Positions 35,781 through 42,172 of a DNA stretch of 44,933 bases are shown in pieces; position 1 is the first letter of the stretch, and every line of letters starts with the position of its first letter. The position numbers and the translations under genes are program-made. This DNA comes from Actinomycetota bacterium (GTDB lineage: Bacteria; Actinomycetota; Acidimicrobiia; Acidimicrobiales; Ilumatobacteraceae): assembly GCA_007279905.1 (NCBI GenBank), contig QYPH01000005.1, forward strand, positions 1 through 44,933. Direction: 5' to 3'. Below the pieces are notes generated by a model. That model was given only the letters and a program-made list of their open reading frames with translations. It ran no database searches and was not told where the DNA came from.

Positions 35781-35786
35781 AGTTTA
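35781..35786 (-). promoter_or_regulatory. Candidate -10 box for rlmN, overlapping the pepF stop codon
   Basis: TAAACT on the minus strand, then ggttca (6 nt), then ATG at 35774. TAA (35784-35786) is the pepF stop. Confidence 0.45.
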
Positions 35787-37604
35787 CAAGTGCTTTTGTG
35801 CAAGTGTGTTGAAGTCGGTCATTCGAGCACGCAAGACATCGAGGCTCGCTGTCCAAAATGCTTCATCGGTTACATCGAGTCCAAATGCAGACCCGAGTTG
35901 CTCTGCTGTGTCCATGCCTGCGCGCGACAACACGTCGTCGTAAGAACTGCGAAAATGCTCTGGGTCATGCTGAAAGCGGGCATAGAGACCAAGCCCAAAC
36001 AACAAGCCGTAGGTATATGGCCAGTTGTAGAAGTGGCTGCCGTAGTAGTGCGGCTTGAGCACCCACATATGTGGATGAGCAGTCGATTGATCGATGCCAT
36101 CGCCGTATGCGTCGCGCTGGGCCGAGAGCATGATCTCATTGAGTTCGCTTACGCCAAGCGTGCGGTGTTGGCGCCGTGCAAATACTTCGGTTTCAAAAAG
36201 GAAACGGCTGTGAATATCGACAACAACTTGTGAAGCACCGATGAGGTCGACGTTGAGCAGTGCGAGACGATCATCGCCTTGCAGTTTGCGCAAGCCTTCT
36301 TCGACGACAAGAGTTTCACAAAAAATACTTGCCGTTTCTGCAAGGGCCATTGGCACACGCTTTTGAAGCGCTGTGCGTTCTGCCAATTGTGTGTTGTGAT
36401 AAGCGTGGCCTAGTTCGTGCGCTGTTGTTTGTGCAGAGTCAACGCTGCCGCTCCAGTTGAGCAACACGAGCGAACGGTCTTTCACAAACGACATGCAAAA
36501 CGCGCCACCAACTTTGCCGCTTCTCGGTTCTGCATCTATCCATTGCTCGGACAACGAGCGATCAACTAGGTGCGAAAGTTGATCGCTATAACTCGCAAAA
36601 GCACCCTTGACCAAGCTGATTCCCTCATCCCATGAGATTGCTCCTGGCGAGACTGAGAGAGGAGCAAAGAGGTTCCACCACGACAAGCCGTTTGTGTCGC
36701 CAGCAAGTTGAGCCTTGACGCGCATCCATGTACGAAAATCGGGAAGCGATGCGTGCACTGCCGATTGCATTGCGTCGAAGGTTGCACGGCTCACGCTGTT
36801 TCCATACAACGATGCATCAAGCGGCGAGGTCCAATTGCGACGCCGATTGACAGTGTTGGCTTCGCCCTTAATGGAATTCATTGCGGCGGCACACGCGACC
36901 GCAATGGTTGGCCACGCTTGCATCTCTGCGTCGTATGCGGCCTTGCGTGTAGCAAGGTCGCCATCTGTTGCAAGCCCCCGCACTGCGGCCATCGGCATGT
37001 TTGTGGTTCCACTTGGTAGGTGCACGTCGACGCTGAGTTGCGAAGTGAGGTCTCCTTGCAAACGACCCCAAGCAGACGAACCTGTTGTGCCCAATTCTGA
37101 GTACAAGCCCTCTTCGGCTTCCGACATCTGGTGTTCGCTTCGATCTTGTAGTCGCTGCAGTGGACCAAGGTGGTCGCGGGCTTCGGTGCTTACAGCGGCA
37201 AGTTTGTCGGCACCGAGCGAAGCAACCCAATCGGCCAAGCGGGCGAGTAGTGGCGAGACGCGCGCGTCGAGAGTCTCGAGTTCGCTCAATAGTCCTTGTG
37301 CCTGCTCGTGGCGTGAGTCGGTAGAAACGGTTGCGTAAATATATGCACCCAATATCTCGGATTCTTCAACTGTCGTATTGAATGATTTGATGACGGCGTC
37401 TGCTGCTTGACCATCGGCTTCGCCTGGTGCGCGCGGCTCGATAGCTCGCACATTGTGTTGGTCGAAGAGTTGTTCCATGCGCGACACAGTTGCGCCTGCG
37501 CGCTCCATCGCATCGGTAAACGACCTTGCCGAAAAAGACTCATGGACATCGGCGACAGACCAGCGGGGAAGTGAGGAGGATTCTGGGTTTTCGACTATTG
37601 GCAT
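35784..37604 (-). CDS. pepF: Oligoendopeptidase F, M3 family metallopeptidase
   Basis: Predicted 606-aa cytosolic zinc peptidase degrading short peptides. The gluzincin motif HELGHAYH is near residue 395, with the third zinc ligand Glu in the following ALAETASIFCETL. The long helical N-terminal half and the C-terminal HYYGSHFYNWPYTYGLLFGLGLY segment, which binds substrate, match PepF in length and order. No signal peptide. The ATG at 37604 has TAGTTT 7 nt upstream, and its TAG is the mshD stop. It sits between mshD and rlmN with 9-10 nt gaps, but no functional link to either is obvious. Confidence 0.93.
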   Translation of the reverse strand: MPIVENPESSSLPRWSVADVHESFSARSFTDAMERAGATVSRMEQLFDQHNVRAIEPRAPGEADGQAADAVIKSFNTTVEESEILGAYIYATVSTDSRHEQAQGLLSELETLDARVSPLLARLADWVASLGADKLAAVSTEARDHLGPLQRLQDRSEHQMSEAEEGLYSELGTTGSSAWGRLQGDLTSQLSVDVHLPSGTTNMPMAAVRGLATDGDLATRKAAYDAEMQAWPTIAVACAAAMNSIKGEANTVNRRRNWTSPLDASLYGNSVSRATFDAMQSAVHASLPDFRTWMRVKAQLAGDTNGLSWWNLFAPLSVSPGAISWDEGISLVKGAFASYSDQLSHLVDRSLSEQWIDAEPRSGKVGGAFCMSFVKDRSLVLLNWSGSVDSAQTTAHELGHAYHNTQLAERTALQKRVPMALAETASIFCETLVVEEGLRKLQGDDRLALLNVDLIGASQVVVDIHSRFLFETEVFARRQHRTLGVSELNEIMLSAQRDAYGDGIDQSTAHPHMWVLKPHYYGSHFYNWPYTYGLLFGLGLYARFQHDPEHFRSSYDDVLSRAGMDTAEQLGSAFGLDVTDEAFWTASLDVLRARMTDFNTLAQKHL

Positions 37605-37611
37605 GCGCTAA

Positions 37612-37617
37612 AAACTA
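37612..37617 (-). promoter_or_regulatory. Candidate -10 box for pepF, overlapping the mshD stop codon
   Basis: TAGTTT on the minus strand, then ttagcgc (7 nt), then ATG at 37604. TAG (37615-37617) is the mshD stop. Confidence 0.45.
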
Positions 37618-38532
37618 GTGCACATCGCCAACAAATGCACACTGTTGGTGATGGGCTCTAAACCCGAGCGAGTTGTATATGCCAAGAGCCCGAGTGTTAT
37701 GAGTGTCGACGTACAACATGCCATCAGTTGTGCCAAGTAGGGCGAGGTGTTGAAGACCCGCAACGGTGAGCGAGCGCCCGAGCCCCTTGCCCGCATGGTC
37801 GGGGTCGACGGCAACTACATAGATCTCACCGAGCACAGGTTGTGTGTCGAGATGGAGTTTCGTCCAGCAAAATCCGGCCAACTTGTTGTCAATGTGATGC
37901 AACAAAAAACCATTTGGGCTAAACCAAGGTTCTTGTTGTCGCGAATGCAGAATATCTTTAGTCCAACCACCTTGCTCAGGGTGGTCGCTGAAAGCGCGAT
38001 TGTTGACATCGAGCCACGCGTCTTCATCGGTACCCACACGAAAGGCACAAGTCTCGATTGCCGTCGTGTTGCTCACCACGTCTTGAGCGAGTGGAAGTGC
38101 AACGCGCATCTGGGTGACCGTGCGACCGAGCTCGAAGTTGATACCTCGCGCCAGTTGGTGGTGCAACTGAGTCGGCTCGTAGACCCACCAATACACCTTG
38201 CCACCACCTTCTTGAGAGATGACGGCGATCGCAGCATCGAGCAATTCTGGGCCAATCGAAGCCATGTCATATCGATGATGAGGGTCGACGATCAAGTCAA
38301 GTGACCACGAATCGTTGCCGCGCGAGACTTGGCAATATGCGACGAGGTGATCGTGACCAGGGATCCATGCAAGCAAACCAGCAAAGCCAGGGCGCCCACC
38401 TTGTCGCAGGTCGATCCACAGATGATCAGACAGAGGGCGCACTCCATCGGCTCGTTCAACACCAGCAAGCAGGTCTTTGACTTCGGAGAGATCGTCGGTG
38501 GCGGATCGTCGCTGGATCTCAAGATACGCCAT
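37615..38532 (-). CDS. mshD: Mycothiol synthase
   Basis: Acetyltransferase that N-acetylates the cysteine of Cys-GlcN-Ins with acetyl-CoA, the last step of mycothiol synthesis; mycothiol is the main thiol of Actinobacteria, which supports the phylum call. The 305-aa protein has two GNAT domains: a degenerate N-terminal one and an active C-terminal one with VDPDHAGKGLGRSLTVAGL for acetyl-CoA. The MshD signature VNNRAFSDHPEQGGWT lies between them. The ATG at 38532 has TATCCT 7 nt upstream. Divergent from nth across 41 bp. Confidence 0.96.
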   Translation of the reverse strand: MAYLEIQRRSATDDLSEVKDLLAGVERADGVRPLSDHLWIDLRQGGRPGFAGLLAWIPGHDHLVAYCQVSRGNDSWSLDLIVDPHHRYDMASIGPELLDAAIAVISQEGGGKVYWWVYEPTQLHHQLARGINFELGRTVTQMRVALPLAQDVVSNTTAIETCAFRVGTDEDAWLDVNNRAFSDHPEQGGWTKDILHSRQQEPWFSPNGFLLHHIDNKLAGFCWTKLHLDTQPVLGEIYVVAVDPDHAGKGLGRSLTVAGLQHLALLGTTDGMLYVDTHNTRALGIYNSLGFRAHHQQCAFVGDVH

Positions 38533-38539
38533 AAGCGAC

Positions 38540-38545
38540 AGGATA
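38540..38545 (-). promoter_or_regulatory. Candidate -10 box for mshD (leaderless geometry)
   Basis: TATCCT on the minus strand, then gtcgctt (7 nt), then ATG at 38532. Confidence 0.5.
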
Positions 38546-38559
38546 TCTGCGCCAATCGC

Positions 38560-38565
38560 TAGTCT
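38560..38565 (+). promoter_or_regulatory. Candidate -10 box for nth
   Basis: TAGTCT lies 8 nt before the GTG at 38574, so the mRNA would have no leader or only one or two bases. No Shine-Dalgarno is present. Confidence 0.35.
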
Positions 38566-38573
38566 TCGGCACT

Positions 38574-39293
38574 GTGGCTACTACACCAACGCGCGCAAAG
38601 ACTCTGGCAAAAGTCAAAGCAACCAAAAAAGTCAATCCGAAAATTCTTCTTCGCTCGGCAGAAATATTGAGCAGGCTCAAAACCATTTACGGTGCACCGA
38701 TTTGTGAACTCACCCACGAGAATGCTTTTCAGTTATTGAGTGCAACAATTTTGTCAGCTCAATGCACAGATGCACGAGTCAACATGGTGACGCCGGCGCT
38801 GTTCGCCGAATTTCCCTCGGCACAAAAGATGGCGGTTGCAGACGTGACTCGTGTCGAAGAGTTGGTGCGAAGCACAGGTTTCTATGCGACAAAGGCAAAA
38901 AATCTGGTGGGGATGGCGCGCAATGTCATGGAACGTTTTGATGGTGAAGTTCCAAGTGCGATGGAAGACTTGGTGACTCTTCCAGGTGTTGGTCGCAAGA
39001 CAGCAAACGTGTTGCGCAGTGTTGTGTTTGATCTGCCAGGACTGCCAGTAGATACACATGTCGGACGATTGTCGCGCAGGCTTGGCTTGACCAAGGAAGA
39101 AGATCCCGTCAAGGTTGAATATGAATTGAACGCAATGTTCGACCCAAAAGACTGGGGTGGTTTTAGCCTCCGACTCATTTTGCACGGACGCCGCGTGTGC
39201 GATGCTAAAAAACCGAAGTGTGATGTGTGTGAACTCGCAGACATTTGCCCATCATCGGAAATGCCATATGGAAAGCTCAAGAAACATGTCTAA
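38574..39293 (+). CDS. nth: Endonuclease III
   Basis: Base-excision repair DNA glycosylase/AP lyase for oxidised pyrimidines. The 239-aa protein has the helix-hairpin-helix LPGVGRKTANVL with catalytic Lys142, catalytic Asp160 in VDTHVGRL, and the 4Fe-4S loop Cys209-x6-Cys216-x2-Cys219-x5-Cys225. The first 22 residues are a basic extension common in actinobacterial Nth proteins. The start is GTG. Its stop overlaps the next small gene by 8 bases, opening a plus-strand run of six tightly packed genes through ppdK. Confidence 0.96.
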   Translation: MATTPTRAKTLAKVKATKKVNPKILLRSAEILSRLKTIYGAPICELTHENAFQLLSATILSAQCTDARVNMVTPALFAEFPSAQKMAVADVTRVEELVRSTGFYATKAKNLVGMARNVMERFDGEVPSAMEDLVTLPGVGRKTANVLRSVVFDLPGLPVDTHVGRLSRRLGLTKEEDPVKVEYELNAMFDPKDWGGFSLRLILHGRRVCDAKKPKCDVCELADICPSSEMPYGKLKKHV

Positions 39294-39510
39294 TACTCAG
39301 AGTACAAAAGCCGAACTTGCAGCAATCGCCGACACACTCGACCGCTGCAGAGAGCGTTTGTCAACGCTTGGAGCATCGCGGCTGATAGCAATTCGTGACC
39401 CCAAGAATGCTGACGCAGGAGACGACTTACTCACAGCGATTTACGAATCCGAACGAGGTCTCAACACGGCTCTGCGGCTTGTGCAACGTGCGGCTCGCCA
39501 AGGGCGCTAG
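39286..39510 (+). CDS. Small hypothetical protein, translationally coupled to nth
   Basis: Predicted 74-aa soluble, mostly helical protein (MSNTQSTKAELAAIADTLDR at the start, ending ALRLVQRAARQGR), possibly a coiled coil. The ORF track lists a longer form from 39157, but that part is a shadow of nth; the ATG at 39286 overlaps the nth end by 8 bases. I do not recognise a family. Support comes from the coupled start, the tight packing against the next gene and the clean amphipathic composition. Function unknown. Confidence 0.6.
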   Translation: MSNTQSTKAELAAIADTLDRCRERLSTLGASRLIAIRDPKNADAGDDLLTAIYESERGLNTALRLVQRAARQGR

Positions 39511-39516
39511 TACCCT
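39511..39516 (+). promoter_or_regulatory. Candidate -10 box for the GroES-like gene
   Basis: TACCCT, directly after the TAG stop of the 74-aa gene, then gacgagc (7 nt), then GTG at 39524. This fixes the start choice for the GroES-like protein. Confidence 0.45.
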
Positions 39517-39523
39517 GACGAGC

Positions 39524-39850
39524 GTGACTGGAGCTCCCGAAAAACTCCCAATCAAGATGCTCAATGACCGTCTATTGGTGCGTATACCCCAAGGCGAGAA
39601 CGAGCGTCGGTCGCATGGGGGAATTGTGATTCCCGCAACCGCGCAGGTGGCTAAGCGTTTGGTGTGGGCCGAAGTAGTAGCAATGGGGCAAAACGTGCGC
39701 GCAGCAGAGACGGGTGATCGAGTGTTGTTTAGCCCAGATGATCGCTATGAAGTCGAAGTTGGTGGACAGGACTACATCATGTTGCGTGAGCGCGATATTC
39801 ATGCCGTGGCCGCCACGCGCATCGAAGCAAGCACGGGGCTCTACATCTGA
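39524..39850 (+). CDS. GroES-like co-chaperonin, stand-alone
   Basis: Predicted 108-aa GroES/Cpn10-fold protein. The core LNDRLLVRIPQGENERRSHG, the mobile-loop-like GGIVIPATA with an I-V-I triplet, EVVAMGQNVRAAETGDRVLF and a C-terminal YIMLRERDIHAV follow the family order. It is more divergent than a housekeeping GroES, and no groEL is nearby in the window. The track start at 39395 is a shadow extension; the GTG at 39524 is supported by TACCCT 7 nt upstream, and ATG 39557 would give a 97-aa form. It may be an accessory co-chaperonin. Its TGA stop shares a base with the trpE ATG. Confidence 0.8.
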   Translation: MTGAPEKLPIKMLNDRLLVRIPQGENERRSHGGIVIPATAQVAKRLVWAEVVAMGQNVRAAETGDRVLFSPDDRYEVEVGGQDYIMLRERDIHAVAATRIEASTGLYI

Positions 39851-41370
39851 TGCAGTTTTTTCCAAGCCGTGAAGATTTTCATTTGCTTTCCATTGCCCAC
39901 ACTGTTGTTCCTGTGTGGACCGAAGTGTTGGCCGACATGGAGACGCCAGTTGCGACATACATGAAACTTGTTGGCGACGAACCAGGTTTTCTGCTCGAAT
40001 CAGTAGAAAACGGTGAGCGCTGGAGCAGGTATTCGTTTGTTGGGCGCAACCCACTGGCAACGCTCGTCTTGCGCGACGGCGTGATCGAAACATCTGGCGA
40101 GATCCCGGATGGCGTGGTGCTCGACAAGGGCATGTTGGCCGCGATGGAATCCTTGCTCAACATCTATAAAGCCCCAGTCATGGACGAGCTTCCGCCATTG
40201 CAGGGCGGGTTGATGGGGTTCTTGGGTTACGACATTGTGCGCGAAGTTGAGCATCTGCCAAACACACCGCGTGATGATCGTAAATTGCCAGATGCCGCGA
40301 TCAGCGTGATTGGATCATTGGCGGCATTTGATCACTGGCGTCAGCGCGTCTACATGTTGGAAAGCGTTCCATTAATCAATCTCAATAATCTTGAGATTGA
40401 TGCTGCATACGATGCCGCGATCGAGCGGATCAAGGATGCTGTTGATGATCTAACCAAGCCATTGTCGTATGTGGCTGTCGAACCGCCACGAGCCGATGAC
40501 TACAAAGCACAATTTGATCCAACGAAAAACGGCAACTCATATCAACGCGCTGTGCAGGCTGCCCAGGAGTACATCAGAGCCGGCGACATCTTTCAGGTCG
40601 TGTTGTCGCAGCGCTTTGATCTCAAACTGAATGCCGATCCGTTTGATGTCTATCGTGTCTTGCGCCAAGTCAATCCGAGCCCGTACATGTATTACGTCAA
40701 GCATCCAGAGCTCACGATCGTAGGTAGTTCGCCTGAGCCAATGGTGCAATTGCGTGATGGCAAAGTCATTAGTCGTCCAATAGCGGGCACTCGCAAACGT
40801 GGTGTCGACGAAGAGCACGACCGCAAATTGGCAGCCGACTTGAAGGAAAATCCAAAGGAGATCGCAGAGCACGTGATGCTTGTAGATCTTGCGCGCAACG
40901 ATGTTGGTCGCGTTGCCAAGTTTGGCACGATGAATGTCGACGAGTTCATGTCACTCGAGCGCTATAGCCACGTAATGCACTTGACATCGCAAGTATCTGG
41001 CGAGTTGTTGGATGGACTTGGGCCGATCGATGTATTGCGTGCCACTTTGCCAGCCGGAACCGTGAGTGGTGCGCCAAAAGTGCGAGCAATGGAGATCATT
41101 GATGAACTCGAGCCTGTCAAGCGTGGACCATACGCGGGTGTTGTTGGCTATGTCGATTTCTGTGGCAACTTAGATACGGCAATTGCAATTCGCACCATGT
41201 TTATTGGTGAGCACGGCGCTTCACTGCAGGCCGGTGCAGGCATCGTTGCCGACAGCATTCCAGAGGACGAAGATTTGGAGTGCTTCAACAAGACTGCGGC
41301 ATTGATGGCCGCAATTCCTGCAGCACGGCGCATGACCGCTGCCCGCAAAGCTGCTGGCGAAATTCAGTAA
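39850..41370 (+). CDS. trpE: Anthranilate synthase component I
   Basis: Makes anthranilate from chorismate with ammonia supplied by TrpG, the first step to tryptophan. The 506-aa protein has the N-terminal LLES feedback element at residues 48-51, NPSPYMYYV (also part of tryptophan binding), and the chorismate-binding core IAGTRKRG, LVDLARNDVGRV, LPAGTVSGAPKVRAMEII and QAGAGIVADSIPEDE. The ATG overlaps the GroES-like stop as TGATG, so translation is coupled. No trpG, trpD or trpC and no leader-peptide attenuator is seen; the partner genes lie elsewhere. Confidence 0.95.
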   Translation: MQFFPSREDFHLLSIAHTVVPVWTEVLADMETPVATYMKLVGDEPGFLLESVENGERWSRYSFVGRNPLATLVLRDGVIETSGEIPDGVVLDKGMLAAMESLLNIYKAPVMDELPPLQGGLMGFLGYDIVREVEHLPNTPRDDRKLPDAAISVIGSLAAFDHWRQRVYMLESVPLINLNNLEIDAAYDAAIERIKDAVDDLTKPLSYVAVEPPRADDYKAQFDPTKNGNSYQRAVQAAQEYIRAGDIFQVVLSQRFDLKLNADPFDVYRVLRQVNPSPYMYYVKHPELTIVGSSPEPMVQLRDGKVISRPIAGTRKRGVDEEHDRKLAADLKENPKEIAEHVMLVDLARNDVGRVAKFGTMNVDEFMSLERYSHVMHLTSQVSGELLDGLGPIDVLRATLPAGTVSGAPKVRAMEIIDELEPVKRGPYAGVVGYVDFCGNLDTAIAIRTMFIGEHGASLQAGAGIVADSIPEDEDLECFNKTAALMAAIPAARRMTAARKAAGEIQ

Positions 41371-41380
41371 CCGAATTGTC

Positions 41381-42163
41381 ATGAACGGGTCACCCTTTTG
41401 GCTCGCAGTTGAGCGAGATGTCGTTACGGTCACGGGCTCCGACGCCAAATCGTATTTGCACTCACAATTGTCGCAAGACATCGCTTCAATGCAGCCTGGC
41501 GACGTGCGCGCTTCGTTGTTGTTGCAACCAACTGGCAAGATCGATTCGTTATTGCGAGTTATCTGTGCTTCCGCTGATCGTTTTGTGCTTGACTGCGACT
41601 CTGGTTTCGGCGAGTCAACTGTTGCGCGCCTCAACCGATTCAAGATCCGTGTCAATGCCGACATCGAGTTGCAAACCCAAACATGGCGTGCGGTTCGTGG
41701 CACTACACAAATTCATATCGACGGCGCAATACCTGCATGGCGACAAGATGGCACAGCAGTCGATGTGTTCTCTCCAAATGTGACATTGCCTTCTACATTG
41801 CGCGAGGGAACTGAATCCGAATTTGTTGAGTCACGCATCCGGGCGTGCTGGCCAGTCATGGGCATTGACATCACGACCGCCATGATTCCCGCCGAAAGTG
41901 GTGTCGTCGATGATGCAGTGAGTTTCACCAAGGGCTGCTATCCCGGTCAAGAACTCGTTGAGCGCATGGACTCGCGAGGGTCAATGGCAAAGCAAAGATT
42001 ATGTAGGGTGAATTGTGTCCCAGGCACAAAGCCGCAAGATGAAGTGTTGGTGAACGGCGAAGTAGTGGGGCACTACACCACGGTGGCGAACACAATTGCA
42101 CTCGCGTTGATTAAGCGGGGTGTCGATGTAACCGACCCATTCACACAAACCCTGCCCCTCTAG
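41381..42163 (+). CDS. ygfZ: Folate-binding YgfZ/GcvT-like protein
   Basis: Predicted 260-aa tetrahydrofolate-dependent protein that helps assemble or repair Fe-S clusters in certain enzymes. The signature KGCYPGQE lies at residues 184-191 with the conserved Cys, and VDDAVSFTKG precedes it. The N-terminal GcvT-like domain has YLHSQLSQDIASMQPGD and LLLQPTGKID. The start ATG has no Shine-Dalgarno; TAACCG, containing the trpE stop, lies 7 nt upstream and nearly fits the leaderless pattern. Nth in the same run needs a 4Fe-4S cluster, but a direct link is speculation. Confidence 0.92.
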   Translation: MNGSPFWLAVERDVVTVTGSDAKSYLHSQLSQDIASMQPGDVRASLLLQPTGKIDSLLRVICASADRFVLDCDSGFGESTVARLNRFKIRVNADIELQTQTWRAVRGTTQIHIDGAIPAWRQDGTAVDVFSPNVTLPSTLREGTESEFVESRIRACWPVMGIDITTAMIPAESGVVDDAVSFTKGCYPGQELVERMDSRGSMAKQRLCRVNCVPGTKPQDEVLVNGEVVGHYTTVANTIALALIKRGVDVTDPFTQTLPL

Positions 42164-42166
42164 AAT
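42161..42166 (+). promoter_or_regulatory. Candidate -10 box for ppdK, overlapping the ygfZ stop codon
   Basis: TAGAAT, then ggtgag (6 nt), then ATG at 42173. TAG (42161-42163) is the ygfZ stop. The spacer also contains GGTGAG, but it is too close to the ATG for a normal ribosome site. Confidence 0.5.
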
Positions 42167-42172
42167 GGTGAG

